Assembly (NCBI RefSeq): GCF_016827605.1
Contig: NZ_JAEPJQ010000001.1
Location: 62,001-126,000, forward strand
Direction: 5' to 3'
DNA from: Hyunsoonleella ulvae
GTDB lineage: Bacteria > Bacteroidota > Bacteroidia > Flavobacteriales > Flavobacteriaceae
Length of the DNA stretch: 64,000 nt
The notes beneath the pieces are model-generated. The model did not search any database. It worked only from the letters and a program-made list of their open reading frames with translations, and was not told the origin of the DNA. Shown one piece after another: positions 52,161-60,018 of the stretch (positions are counted from its first letter, which is position 1; each line of letters begins with the position of its first letter). The translations under genes and the position numbers were made by a program.

Positions 52161-52667
52161 ATGAAACACAAGAATTTACATAACATAAAAGCTTCAGGTT
52201 TTAAAACCCCAAAAGACTACTTTGATACTTTTGATGAAAAATTATTAGAGAACATCAAAACTAATGAGGTTCTTCCTAATACTATGGTATCAGGTTTTAA
52301 AACTCCTAATAGTTATTTTGATGGACTTGAAGATAGTATCATCAAAACACTATCAGATGACAAAGACACAAAAGTAATCCCATTATTTAGCAAAAAAAAT
52401 ATAGTTTACATTTCCAGTATCGCAGCTGCAGTGCTATTATTAATAAGCTTATCGATATTTAATACAACAACTGAATATGATGATTTAGAAACGCAAACCG
52501 TTGAAAATTACATTATCGATACAAATATCAGTTCTTACGAAATTGCTGCTTTATTATCTGAGGAGGAACTTATTGAGGATACTTTTGTGGAACTAAATTT
52601 AGAGGATGAATCTATAGAAGCTTATCTTTTAGATGCTAGTGATATTGAAAGTTTAATGATTGAATAA
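52161..52667 (+). CDS. Single-pass putative anti-sigma protein with FKTP repeats
   Basis: A 168-residue protein with a cytoplasmic part of about 75 residues, one membrane helix at about 81-99 (NIVYISSIAAAVLLLISLSI) and a very acidic outer tail (LSEEELIEDTFVELNLEDE). The cytoplasmic part holds two copies of SGFKTPxxYFDxxxxxI, at about 11-33 and 44-67. This GFKxPxxYFD motif is common in Bacteroidota proteins of this position. It follows the sigma gene by 44 bases. Topology and context suggest it holds the sigma factor; no anti-sigma domain is recognised by name. Confidence 0.75.
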   Translation: MKHKNLHNIKASGFKTPKDYFDTFDEKLLENIKTNEVLPNTMVSGFKTPNSYFDGLEDSIIKTLSDDKDTKVIPLFSKKNIVYISSIAAAVLLLISLSIFNTTTEYDDLETQTVENYIIDTNISSYEIAALLSEEELIEDTFVELNLEDESIEAYLLDASDIESLMIE

Positions 52668-52677
52668 CACTAAAAAA

Positions 52678-53121
52678 ATGAGAAAATATATTACTGTAAC
52701 ATTATTATTCTTTATCGCCCTAAGTGCCTATGCACAGCCAAAACATAGCAAGCGCATTAAGAGTTTAAAAATTGCTTTTATTACTGAGCAGTTAGATTTA
52801 ACTACTGAAGAAGCTCAAAACTTCTGGCCAGTTTATAATGATTTTGATGAGAAAACATCTAAAATTAGGTTTGAAGAGATTAGAAGTATTAGAAACAGTA
52901 TTCGTGATAACTATGAAACACTTACTAATGATGAGGCAAAAAATTTAATAAAAAAAATGAATGCTGCTGAAAATAAATTACATGAGCTACGTAATGTATT
53001 TCACAGTAAACTTTTAGATATTATTCCTGCTAAAAAAATTATTAAGCTTAAAATTGCTGAAGAAGATTTTAAGAAAAAAATGCTGCATGAGTTAAGAAAG
53101 CGACGCAATGAGAGGCCTTAA
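52678..53121 (+). CDS. Spy/LTXXQ-like periplasmic protein
   Basis: 147 residues from the ATG at 52678, preferred over a TTG at 52660 because it gives a clean signal peptide (MRKYITVTLLFFIALSAYAQ). The mature part is helical and highly charged: AFITEQLDLTTEEAQNFWPV, YETLTNDEAKNLIKKMNAAE and LLDIIPAKKIIKLKIAEEDF, like the four-helix Spy/CpxP cradle. It probably binds unfolded or metal-stressed proteins and could feed back on the sigma system. It overlaps the end of the membrane protein gene frame slightly upstream. Confidence 0.8.
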   Translation: MRKYITVTLLFFIALSAYAQPKHSKRIKSLKIAFITEQLDLTTEEAQNFWPVYNDFDEKTSKIRFEEIRSIRNSIRDNYETLTNDEAKNLIKKMNAAENKLHELRNVFHSKLLDIIPAKKIIKLKIAEEDFKKKMLHELRKRRNERP

Positions 53122-53138
53122 AAGCCTCTTTTTTTTAT
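53111..53138 (+). terminator. Terminator of the sigma operon at 51574
   Basis: AGAGGC / GCCTCT with a 7-base loop that includes the stop codon, followed by eight T. It also lies at the 3' end of the convergent gene. Confidence 0.85.
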
Positions 53139-54184
53139 TCTCGAAATATCAATTTTGAAATTCTACCATTTCCAGCTGCATAGGCTGTAGAATCGTTTAA
53201 AAATCTAATAGTATAAAACCCCTCATCACTTAAGTGCTGCCATGTATTACCAAAATCATTACTGTAATCAATACCCTTAAAACCAACAACAACCAATGCT
53301 TTGGCGTCACTGTTTGGTATGTATTGCACGCAACTGCGGTATCCAGGGTTTTTGTTTACCGCAACCAACTCCCAAGTTTTACCACCATTATGAGTTCTTA
53401 TTTTGTTAGCTTTATTATCATCTGGTTTGGTATAATCGCCGCCAATAGCAAAGCCATTAAGTTCATCGTAAAAATCTATAGAATAAATACCTTCAGTATC
53501 TTTTGCCTTGATGATGGGTGTATCAAAAACCTCCCAAGTTTTACCTTTATCTGGCGAAAAATACACACGCCCCGCTGAAGTAGCTACCCATGTTTTAATA
53601 CCAACAATGGCAATATTTGTATCACTTGCCGCAAAAGCACCTTCGTTTTCGGTAGCTTTAGGTAAAGCTTCACAAGGCAACTTTGCCCAACTTTTTCCTC
53701 CATCACGGGTAATTATGATACTTAAACAACCATCTATAGCATCGCCTATCGCAATACCTTCTTGATCGTTCCAAAATTCCATAGCGTCGTAAAAAACTTT
53801 AGGGTGATCTTCCTTGTAAACAATCTGGTTATTAAAAATTGCCACACTAAACAATAAAGCTGGACTACCAATACTTAAAGCAAATCCGCCTTCACTAGTA
53901 GCACTTATTGCCCTAAAATTGGGGATTACGGTATCATAAGTATGTTGTACTAAAAATTCATGCTCGGTAACCCCATTGTTTTCCGTAAGTATACCTACTT
54001 CGCCTCTAGATGTAGCATAACAACCAAAACTTTCCCCATAAACTTCCAAGGCTCTTACATTTAAAAGAGAATCCTGTACAATCGTATCAATATCTACTCT
54101 TGTAATAGTTTTATCTTGTTTTTCCTCTTGCTTACAGGATGTATGGGCTAGAAACACTAAAACTAGGATAACGTAATAACGCAT
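53135..54184 (-). CDS. YCF48-like / BNR-repeat lipoprotein
   Basis: 349 residues from the ATG at 54184, which begins a lipoprotein signal (MRYYVILVLVFLAHTSC). The upstream in-frame ATG at 54229 lies inside a terminator hairpin. Repeated Asp-box motifs mark a beta-propeller: RDGGKSWAKLP, DKGKTWEVFD, NGGKTWELV and DFGNTWQHL. This is the fold of YCF48/HCF136 and sialidase-like propellers, but catalytic sialidase residues are not evident. It is probably an outer-membrane or periplasmic assembly or binding factor. It sits between two inverted sigma operons. Confidence 0.85.
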   Translation of the reverse strand: MRYYVILVLVFLAHTSCKQEEKQDKTITRVDIDTIVQDSLLNVRALEVYGESFGCYATSRGEVGILTENNGVTEHEFLVQHTYDTVIPNFRAISATSEGGFALSIGSPALLFSVAIFNNQIVYKEDHPKVFYDAMEFWNDQEGIAIGDAIDGCLSIIITRDGGKSWAKLPCEALPKATENEGAFAASDTNIAIVGIKTWVATSAGRVYFSPDKGKTWEVFDTPIIKAKDTEGIYSIDFYDELNGFAIGGDYTKPDDNKANKIRTHNGGKTWELVAVNKNPGYRSCVQYIPNSDAKALVVVGFKGIDYSNDFGNTWQHLSDEGFYTIRFLNDSTAYAAGNGRISKLIFRE

Positions 54185-54210
54185 AAGCTTAGATTTGTCT
54201 AAAAATAAAA

Positions 54211-54237
54211 AAGCTTCATGAATATTCACGAAGCCTT
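54211..54237 (-). terminator. Terminator ahead of the YCF48-like gene
   Basis: On the minus strand, AAGGCTTCGTGAATATTCAT runs into GAAGCTT and then TTTTTATTTTT. It is a near-perfect 22-bp palindrome with an excellent T-run, so some minus-strand transcript ends here, before the lipoprotein gene. Confidence 0.75.
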
Positions 54238-54425
54238 CTGTTAAAATATATGGCTATTATCAAATTTCCTATTTAAAAGCTGCCCAAACCTCTTAACCTC
54301 CTCTCATTTCTCATTATCTAGAGGTACTATCGTCATTATCGCTAAAGGCTAAAAAGTGAATAGATAGAGTCATCTAATACTTAAAATACTATAGAATGAT
54401 TTCGATATATCTTTCTACACTATTT

Positions 54426-54524
54426 CTATCTACAGCAAACGCAAATCATTACGATGTTAAGACTTATTACAATTAAAACAACTGCTGTAAGCAAATACAT
54501 TAATTTGTTCTGGCTAAGCTTCAT
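54426..54524 (-). CDS. Possible 32-residue membrane peptide
   Basis: An ATG at 54524 opens a 32-codon frame, MKLSQNKLMYLLTAVVLIVI, then SLNIVMICVCCR and TAG. It has a basic start, one clean hydrophobic helix and three Cys at the end. It lies alone in a 544-base gap, downstream of one terminator (54687-54714) and upstream of another (54211-54237) on the same strand, which fits a small independent transcript. No promoter box was found. It may equally be chance or part of an ncRNA. Confidence 0.35.
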   Translation of the reverse strand: MKLSQNKLMYLLTAVVLIVISLNIVMICVCCR

Positions 54525-54686
54525 TAATTCGGGTTTGGTTTATCTTTTTAGATGCATGTTTAAAAAAATACTTGCGCTTTGAGGAAAAAAACTTCATAGT
54601 TTTTAATTAACAAAGAGCCTTAGTCTTAAGAACACATATATCGCTCCAAACTAGTAGGGAATACTGTTAAAAAAAGTATAAATAAA

Positions 54687-54714
54687 AAAGACGCTCTTCC
54701 AATAAAGCGTCTTT
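54687..54714 (-). terminator. Terminator of the sigma operon at 56187
   Basis: On the minus strand, AAAGACGCT / AGCGTCTTT with a 10-base loop and a following T-run, 15 bases after the stop of the Spy-like gene. Confidence 0.88.
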
Positions 54715-54728
54715 ACCATTTTTAAGCA

Positions 54729-55247
54729 TTAATGATCTGGGGGTGTCGGAGGTCCATTACCATGTCGAGGTGGTCTTCCCCCATGAGGTGGTGGCCTATG
54801 ATTTCTAAAACCGGGCTTTAATGCATCTTGAATTATCTTACTAAACTTCTTTTTTTGTTCTGCATCGCATAATTTTTGAACTTCCTTAAAATGTCGAAAC
54901 ACCTCTAAGTCTTTTAGTGTCTCCATATCTCCAATTAAACTGGCAATGGATTCTACTTTTTTACTTCCTGATAAAGTATCTGAAATACTACCAAATAGTT
55001 CATCCTTTAGCACTCTTATCTCATCAGATATGCCCCTCATTTTCTGCCTATGCTTATGTGTCAAAGCCCTAAAGGCTTCTTTTTGCATATCATCAAAACC
55101 TAGTTCCTTCATCAAAAAATCTCCAGGAGGCTTATGCTCTATGACTTGCTGCTCCTTATTATTACTGCCTAAATAATTGTTAAGAAAAAAAACATTCACA
55201 ATTATCAAGAAGACGAGTAAAATATACAAAGGTAAATTCCTCTTCAT
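54729..55247 (-). CDS. Spy/CpxP-like periplasmic protein with His/Pro-rich tail
   Basis: A 172-residue protein with an N-terminal membrane segment (about 6-24, probably an anchor). A helical LTXXQ-like domain follows (KELGFDDMQKEAFRALTHKH, KVESIASLIGDMETLKDLEV, FRHFKEVQKLCDAEQKKKFS). The last 30 residues are rich in His, Pro, Gly and Arg (PPPHGGRPPRHGNGPPTPPD), a plausible metal-binding tail. It resembles the heavy-metal-sensing CpxP/CnrX group. Third gene of the operon, two bases after the anti-sigma-like gene. Confidence 0.82.
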   Translation of the reverse strand: MKRNLPLYILLVFLIIVNVFFLNNYLGSNNKEQQVIEHKPPGDFLMKELGFDDMQKEAFRALTHKHRQKMRGISDEIRVLKDELFGSISDTLSGSKKVESIASLIGDMETLKDLEVFRHFKEVQKLCDAEQKKKFSKIIQDALKPGFRNHRPPPHGGRPPRHGNGPPTPPDH

Positions 55248-55249
55248 AA

Positions 55250-55570
55250 TTAATTATTTAAAATTGCAGTATCCATATCATTAGTAGACAATCCATAGGA
55301 ATCAGCAAACTCACTTATATTTTCTTGATAAGTAGACGTTTCTTGCAACTTGGTAAAGGCTATCACATTTACAACCACAATACAAATTAAAGTTGCAAGT
55401 TGTAATTCAGGTGTAAAGCGAAACCAAACATTTGGTTCTTCTCTCTTTTCAGCAAATAAAACATGCATCGTTTTATCCTTAAAGAAAGGGAAAACATTAA
55501 CGGTATTTGTACTTTCCAAAACGCTTAAGGTCTCATCAATTTGGTTTTGTATGTTTCTATCTCTATCCAT
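55250..55570 (-). CDS. Putative small membrane anti-sigma factor
   Basis: A 106-residue protein with a cytoplasmic N-terminal half of about 55 residues (MDRDRNIQNQIDETLSVLES), one membrane helix at about 57-72 (LQLATLICIVVVNVIAFTK) and a short acidic outer tail. It lies 38 bases after the sigma gene and 2 bases before the Spy-like gene. No named domain; the role is inferred from operon order, which equals that at 51574-53121. Confidence 0.7.
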   Translation of the reverse strand: MDRDRNIQNQIDETLSVLESTNTVNVFPFFKDKTMHVLFAEKREEPNVWFRFTPELQLATLICIVVVNVIAFTKLQETSTYQENISEFADSYGLSTNDMDTAILNN

Positions 55571-55608
55571 ATCAAATATTTAGATGTCGTAAGTTTTAAA
55601 AACTTGCG

Positions 55609-56187
55609 TTAGTTATTGTTCTTATAAAAATTTTCTAAAAGCTTTTGTAAATTCTTTTTTGCCCTAAACATTAAAGATTCTACTGAAGACAGGCTCTTCT
55701 CTATAATATCACTAATTTCTTGGTAACTTTTCCCATCTATTTTATGCAAGGTAAATACCACCTTTTGAACTTTGGGCAATTGATTAATTGCATAAAACAA
55801 AGTTTCACTTTTCTCTTTATTCTCTAAAATAACCCCTGGATGATTCATCTCTGTGAAGTAGCTCTTTTTATCTAAAAGAATCTCATTTCCAAAAATCGAT
55901 TGCATAAACCCAAAACGTTTTTTTGTATTTCGCTTCCTTATAAATTCCAGGCATTTATTTGTAGTAATTTTATAAATCCACGTTGATAATTTAGAATTCC
56001 CCTTAAACTTCCTAATTGAATTAAACACTTCTACAAAAACTTCTTGCGCAATGTCCTCAGCATCCTCCTTGTTGGGAACAAAAGAAATACAAGTTGCAAA
56101 TACCTTCTGCTGAAAATCATCCAACAATTTACCATACGCATTGGCATTATGGTTTTGTAATCCAGCTATAAATTCGTTTTCCGTCAA
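55609..56187 (-). CDS. ECF RNA polymerase sigma factor
   Basis: A 192-residue sigma-70 family protein. Region 2: NKEDAEDIAQEVFVEVFNSI and LSTWIYKITTNKCLEFIRKR. Region 4: LPKVQKVVFTLHKIDGKSYQ and EISDIIEKSLSSVESLMFRA. The linker between them is longer than usual (about 100-130). It heads the sigma / membrane protein / Spy-like operon on the minus strand, ended by a terminator at 54687-54714. Confidence 0.93.
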   Translation of the reverse strand: MTENEFIAGLQNHNANAYGKLLDDFQQKVFATCISFVPNKEDAEDIAQEVFVEVFNSIRKFKGNSKLSTWIYKITTNKCLEFIRKRNTKKRFGFMQSIFGNEILLDKKSYFTEMNHPGVILENKEKSETLFYAINQLPKVQKVVFTLHKIDGKSYQEISDIIEKSLSSVESLMFRAKKNLQKLLENFYKNNN

Positions 56188-56314
56188 ATATTTAAATTAA
56201 ACTTGTACAAGTTTAGATGTTTAAAAAAAATAAAACTTGCGTGCTTTATCAAATTTTTTGTTTGGTTTTACCTTAAGGATTTTATTTATGGGTAGCTAAT
56301 CCATAAACACAGAA

Positions 56315-56340
56315 AAGCTTCGAGAATATTCCCAAAGCTT
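56315..56340 (-). terminator. Terminator of the sulfatase-YHYH-MORN-SCO operon
   Basis: AAGCTTCGAGAATATTCCCAAAGCTT is a 26-base imperfect palindrome, 23 bases after the SCO stop. It shares the AAGCTTC-N2-GAATATTC core with the terminator at 54211-54237. Confidence 0.7.
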
Positions 56341-56363
56341 ATAATTATAATATAATACAGAAA

Positions 56364-56993
56364 TCAAATCTCCCGTTTCAAAATCTCTATATGCCGTTTT
56401 AAACGCTCTACATCAATAGGCAACGTGCCGTTATAAACTCCACGTATGTATCCTGATGCATCTATTAAAATAAAATTTTCGGTATGTATAAAATTGCTCT
56501 CATCTTGGGTTTTAGTAAAATCTTCATCAGCAAAATAACCTGTTCTGGCAATGGTGTACAGTGCATCTTTATCTCCAGTTACCAAATGCCATTTTTTAGA
56601 ATTAACCTCATATTTCTGTGCATACTTTTGTAATAATGGCACAGAATCTCGCCATGGCATTACCGTATGCGATAGTAACATAACATCATCATCCAAAGTA
56701 TAGGTATCTTGAATGGCTTTCATGTTAGTGGTAAGCTTTGGGCAAATACCTGGGCAACTTGTAAAAAAGAAATCTGCTATATAAATTTTCCCCTTAAACG
56801 TATCATTGGTAACTGTATCTCCTTTTTGATTTATAAATGCAAACTCAGGTATTTTATGTTTTGGCATATCCCATTCTGGAGTAAAATCAGCAGCATTAAA
56901 GTAGGGCAACTTACTTACAGTACTGGCCTGTTTTTGTTTCTCTTTACAAGACCATAAAACTAAAACGCATGCTATTATGGATATATATTTCAC
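56364..56993 (-). CDS. SCO1/SenC-family copper chaperone lipoprotein
   Basis: A 209-residue lipoprotein (CVLVLWSC, Cys16) with a thioredoxin-like fold. The copper site is intact: FFFTSCPGICPK gives Cys80 and Cys84, and NFIHTENF gives His170. SCO proteins usually load the CuA site of cytochrome oxidase or act as thiol-redox factors. No oxidase genes are near. It is the last gene of an operon with MORN-repeat, YHYH and sulfatase genes, 66 bases after the MORN gene. Copper delivery to the His-rich YHYH protein is a possible but untested link. Confidence 0.92.
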   Translation of the reverse strand: MKYISIIACVLVLWSCKEKQKQASTVSKLPYFNAADFTPEWDMPKHKIPEFAFINQKGDTVTNDTFKGKIYIADFFFTSCPGICPKLTTNMKAIQDTYTLDDDVMLLSHTVMPWRDSVPLLQKYAQKYEVNSKKWHLVTGDKDALYTIARTGYFADEDFTKTQDESNFIHTENFILIDASGYIRGVYNGTLPIDVERLKRHIEILKREI

Positions 56994-57059
56994 TACTAAA
57001 CTTTTAAATTTTGTATAATAAGAACCTAAGACAAGTTAGGGATAACAACTAAATAATTA

Positions 57060-57623
57060 TCACTCAATATCATCACTATTTACAGTTACGGTATAACATT
57101 TTTTAAGTCCTATTAAACCAAAACGTTCTCCGTCCACCACCTCATAATTTGCTTTAATGGATCCATCAGTTTTCCACATACGCTGTTTACCATCTTCTTT
57201 ACCTTTACGGTAGTTAAAATCGCTGAAGATTTGACCTGATTTGTACCATTCTTTCACAACACCATGAAACTCGCCTTTATCATTAAAATGGTATTCAAAC
57301 TTTAAATCCCCAGAAGGCCACCAAGACCTATGCACACCAGTTTTAAAACCTCCAGAATAAAAACGCTCGCTTAACGTACTACCATCTTTATACCATCGCA
57401 TTTCTGTGCCATGCTTTTTCCCTTCCTTATAATCAGTTTTAGATTTTATGGTTTTAGAAGTATAGTATTCAGATAATATACCATTAAACGGTACATCCCT
57501 GTAAAACAAAACACCATTATCTAGATGCAAGTTTGTATCAGATGCATTGATATTCTTGGTATTAGAAGTCCTTCCACATCCAACAACACACAAAAAAACG
57601 ATATAAAAATAAATGCACCTCAA
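57060..57623 (-). CDS. MORN-repeat (YwqK-like) lipoprotein
   Basis: A 187-residue protein starting at TTG directly after the YHYH stop, with a lipobox-like VFLCVVGCG (Cys near 16). It has four to five MORN-type units: NGILSEYYTSKTIKSKTDYK, KHGTEMRWYKDGSTLSERFY, KTGVHRSWWPSGDLKFEYHF, FHGVVKEWYKSGQIFSDFNY and EDGKQRMWKTDGSIKANYEV. The domain is annotated in databases as YwqK-family antitoxin, but nothing here resembles a toxin-antitoxin pair. A structural or binding role is likelier. Confidence 0.8.
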   Translation of the reverse strand: MRCIYFYIVFLCVVGCGRTSNTKNINASDTNLHLDNGVLFYRDVPFNGILSEYYTSKTIKSKTDYKEGKKHGTEMRWYKDGSTLSERFYSGGFKTGVHRSWWPSGDLKFEYHFNDKGEFHGVVKEWYKSGQIFSDFNYRKGKEDGKQRMWKTDGSIKANYEVVDGERFGLIGLKKCYTVTVNSDDIE

Positions 57624-58403
57624 TTAACGTGATATATTTCCAGGAGTTCCATAAAAGCCATTACCGTTAATATAAGGATCTTCACTGGTAACATGATAAT
57701 GATAAATACCATCAGGAAAATCGGTAGTAGCATGTGTATGTCCATGATACACATCCAAATCGGCATTGGTAACTGTGTTACCATTTTCAACAGGCCCATA
57801 CACAGGAAACCCATCGGCTAAAAGCCCTAAAAATGCATCTTCCCCAAACAGCCCTGTCAAATAAGTAGGTTCAATATGATAATGGTATTGACCTCCTCCG
57901 GCTGGATGCCCTAAATGTTGATCGAAAGAATTGATTTCATTCGTTAAAGGAGAACCACCTGCAGCATACTGGTTAAAGAACACTACACCATTTCTGGAAA
58001 TACCAATAGGCCCCATTGACGTGGCCTGTTTATTAGTGGCTTCTTCAGGGTTTAAGGTTATGGTAAACACGATGTTTTGTTCTGCTATCTCGTTAGGGTT
58101 CTGTCTAAAATTAGCATTGGTGCCGTTATAGGCTTCATACAAAGGGTTATTAATAGGCCAATACGGACTTGTATGATTTGGCAAATTAGCTGTAGTAAAC
58201 GTTACCGTATTGCCGTTAACAGCATACGATAAACCTGTACCTACAAACTTTGATAGAATACCGCTAATATCATATTCGGTTTCAGGGTTAACCCCTTCAT
58301 CATCTATAGTCAAATCATTAACGCTATCATCTCCATTAGAACATGCTATTATTACAAAAATTAAAAGTATAAACTGACTTATATATTTGGATGTCTTCAT
58401 CAT
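57624..58403 (-). CDS. YHYH-domain lipoprotein
   Basis: A 259-residue lipoprotein (LLIFVIIACSNGDD, Cys21). The YHYH domain shows GISRNGVVFFNQYAAGG, HPAGGGQYHYHIEPTYL (YHYH at 173-176), YHGHTHAT (220-224) and DGIYHYHVTSEDPY (YHYH at 234-237). Many paired His residues in fixed spacing suggest a metal site, perhaps copper, but this is inference; the family has no established function. It lies 15 bases after the sulfatase gene and abuts the MORN gene. Confidence 0.88.
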   Translation of the reverse strand: MMKTSKYISQFILLIFVIIACSNGDDSVNDLTIDDEGVNPETEYDISGILSKFVGTGLSYAVNGNTVTFTTANLPNHTSPYWPINNPLYEAYNGTNANFRQNPNEIAEQNIVFTITLNPEEATNKQATSMGPIGISRNGVVFFNQYAAGGSPLTNEINSFDQHLGHPAGGGQYHYHIEPTYLTGLFGEDAFLGLLADGFPVYGPVENGNTVTNADLDVYHGHTHATTDFPDGIYHYHVTSEDPYINGNGFYGTPGNISR

Positions 58404-58418
58404 AAATTGTGTATTAAA

Positions 58419-59747
58419 TTATTGTGTAATGTTATTTAGTTGTGTCTCTAAATTGGTTTTATTAGTTGCCTCTTCGCTACTAAGTCCTCCGTTAGTATTT
58501 AACAAATTAGTTTCCTCCAGAGGATCATCTGTTAAATTATAAAACGCCTCGGTATCATCTGCAAACCGAATGTATTTATAGATATCATTTCTAATCGCAT
58601 AATCAAAATCATTACCGCCATTATTTACCTCAGCATAACTGTAATCCCTCACACTTATACCTGATGTATGCAACATAGACTCAAAATTTTTACTATCGGT
58701 CATAATTCCAGCATCAGCATCAGCTAAGGACGCTATAGTAGCAAACATATCAGTAGAATTTAAAATAGCGTCTTCACTTACACCTTTTCTACTAACACCT
58801 GCACCAGAAATAACCATAGGCACACGAATACCTCCTTCATAAATACTATTTTTCGCCCTTTGTCTTGGATACTCTTGTACCACCCTATTTGGGGTGCCAT
58901 TATCACCTATAAATATAATTATAGTGTTATCGCGTTCTTGTTGTGTCATAGCATTAAGAAGCCTACCAATTTCAGTATCCATAGCCTCGAGCATAGCCAT
59001 GTAGTAAGGTAACGGATTGTTATCCACACTCGCTTGGTCATTTGGCAAACCACCTTGGCTATGCAAATTAGCGTCAGGTAAATGAAACGGTGTGTGTGGT
59101 GCATTATACGCCAACCATAAAAACCAAGGTTGCGATTGTGCAGTAACCCAATCAATAGCTAAATCTGTAAACTTTGTAGTTGTGTAGGTATTACTAGGTG
59201 ATGTTTGTCCACCTTCGTATAAATCCCAATTCCAATAATCCCTAACGCCACCAGATAATATACCGGCATAAGTACCAACACCCATGTTGTTAGGATGAGC
59301 AGTATCAGACGATAAATGCCATTTCCCAAAAACCGCATGCGCATACCCAGAATTATTCAAATCCAAATGCTTCTGTATAGAGGTTTCGCTAGTAGGTAAA
59401 ACATCCCCAACACCAGTTATCCCTGTTCTAAAACCGTATTTACCAGTTAGCATACTGGCACGAGTTGGGGTACAAACTGCGTAAGACCACATGTTATTAA
59501 AAACGATACCATTATTTATCATCCTCTCTAAATTTGGCATATTAGGTTTAATATCCCCAATAGCATATCCAGGAGACGCATCAACCCCCATATCATCAGC
59601 AATAATTAAAAGAATATTAGGAGGACCTGTAGTATCATCACTATCGTCCATAGAAGTATCAATATCATCAGACGAACCACACGATAACATTACTAATAAA
59701 GAAACAAAAATAAGTGTTGGTAATTTCATTTGGAGTTTAATTTTCAT
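58419..59747 (-). CDS. Sulfatase lipoprotein
   Basis: A 442-residue type I sulfatase of the alkaline phosphatase superfamily, anchored as a lipoprotein (SLLVMLSCG, Cys23; a start at the second ATG is equally possible). The metal site begins ILLIIADDMG (Asp51, Asp52). The formylglycine motif is CTPTRASMLTG with Cys92, a CxPTR variant common in Bacteroidota. FGKWHLS, NAPHTPFHLP, FIGDNGTPNR and KNSIYEGGIRVPM complete the active site. It would cut sulfate esters from sulfated sugars; the exact glycan is unknown. No susCD pair or glycoside hydrolase is nearby. First gene of a four-gene operon. Confidence 0.93.
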   Translation of the reverse strand: MKIKLQMKLPTLIFVSLLVMLSCGSSDDIDTSMDDSDDTTGPPNILLIIADDMGVDASPGYAIGDIKPNMPNLERMINNGIVFNNMWSYAVCTPTRASMLTGKYGFRTGITGVGDVLPTSETSIQKHLDLNNSGYAHAVFGKWHLSSDTAHPNNMGVGTYAGILSGGVRDYWNWDLYEGGQTSPSNTYTTTKFTDLAIDWVTAQSQPWFLWLAYNAPHTPFHLPDANLHSQGGLPNDQASVDNNPLPYYMAMLEAMDTEIGRLLNAMTQQERDNTIIIFIGDNGTPNRVVQEYPRQRAKNSIYEGGIRVPMVISGAGVSRKGVSEDAILNSTDMFATIASLADADAGIMTDSKNFESMLHTSGISVRDYSYAEVNNGGNDFDYAIRNDIYKYIRFADDTEAFYNLTDDPLEETNLLNTNGGLSSEEATNKTNLETQLNNITQ

Positions 59748-59787
59748 TTTTAGACTCGAACAAATAAAAAAGGTTTAATTATTTTTT

Positions 59788-59900
59788 TTGCGTTCCCCTG
59801 TCGGGTCAGGATTTCCGTTTCAAGTCCTCGCACCTTCTACGTCGGGCTATGGGCTTTCCACTGCAATCCCTGCCTGCCAGCAGGCAGGCTTAACGCAGGT
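59788..59900. repeat. Dispersed palindromic intergenic repeat, copy 3
   Basis: GCGTTCCCCTGTCGGGTCAGG leads through GATTTCCGTTTCAAGTCC and GGGCTTTCCACTGCAATCC to a 20-base palindrome CCTGCCTGCCAGCAGGCAGG at 59869-59888 and TTAACGCAGG. Same framework as 1720 and 16863. The open frame across it (TTG start at 59788) is judged non-coding. Confidence 0.6.
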
Positions 59901-60018
59901 ATCTGCCAAAACCTATGCTAAACCAAAAGCCAAAACCACCAAAAAACTATCAGCAATACACACCATAAAACAAAACGTTTAAACAAAGTAACACATCCAC
60001 AATTAAACAATTTAAACG

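Noticed and set aside
57060-57623. Toxin-antitoxin system suggested by the YwqK antitoxin label of MORN proteins
   Set aside because: No toxin-like partner is adjacent; the neighbours are a YHYH lipoprotein and an SCO protein, and the product itself appears exported.
59788-59982. A 64-codon frame starting TTG between the sulfatase and RNA methyltransferase genes
   Set aside because: It lies over a dispersed palindromic repeat and its translation (Pro/Ser/Ala/Lys mix) has no protein character.
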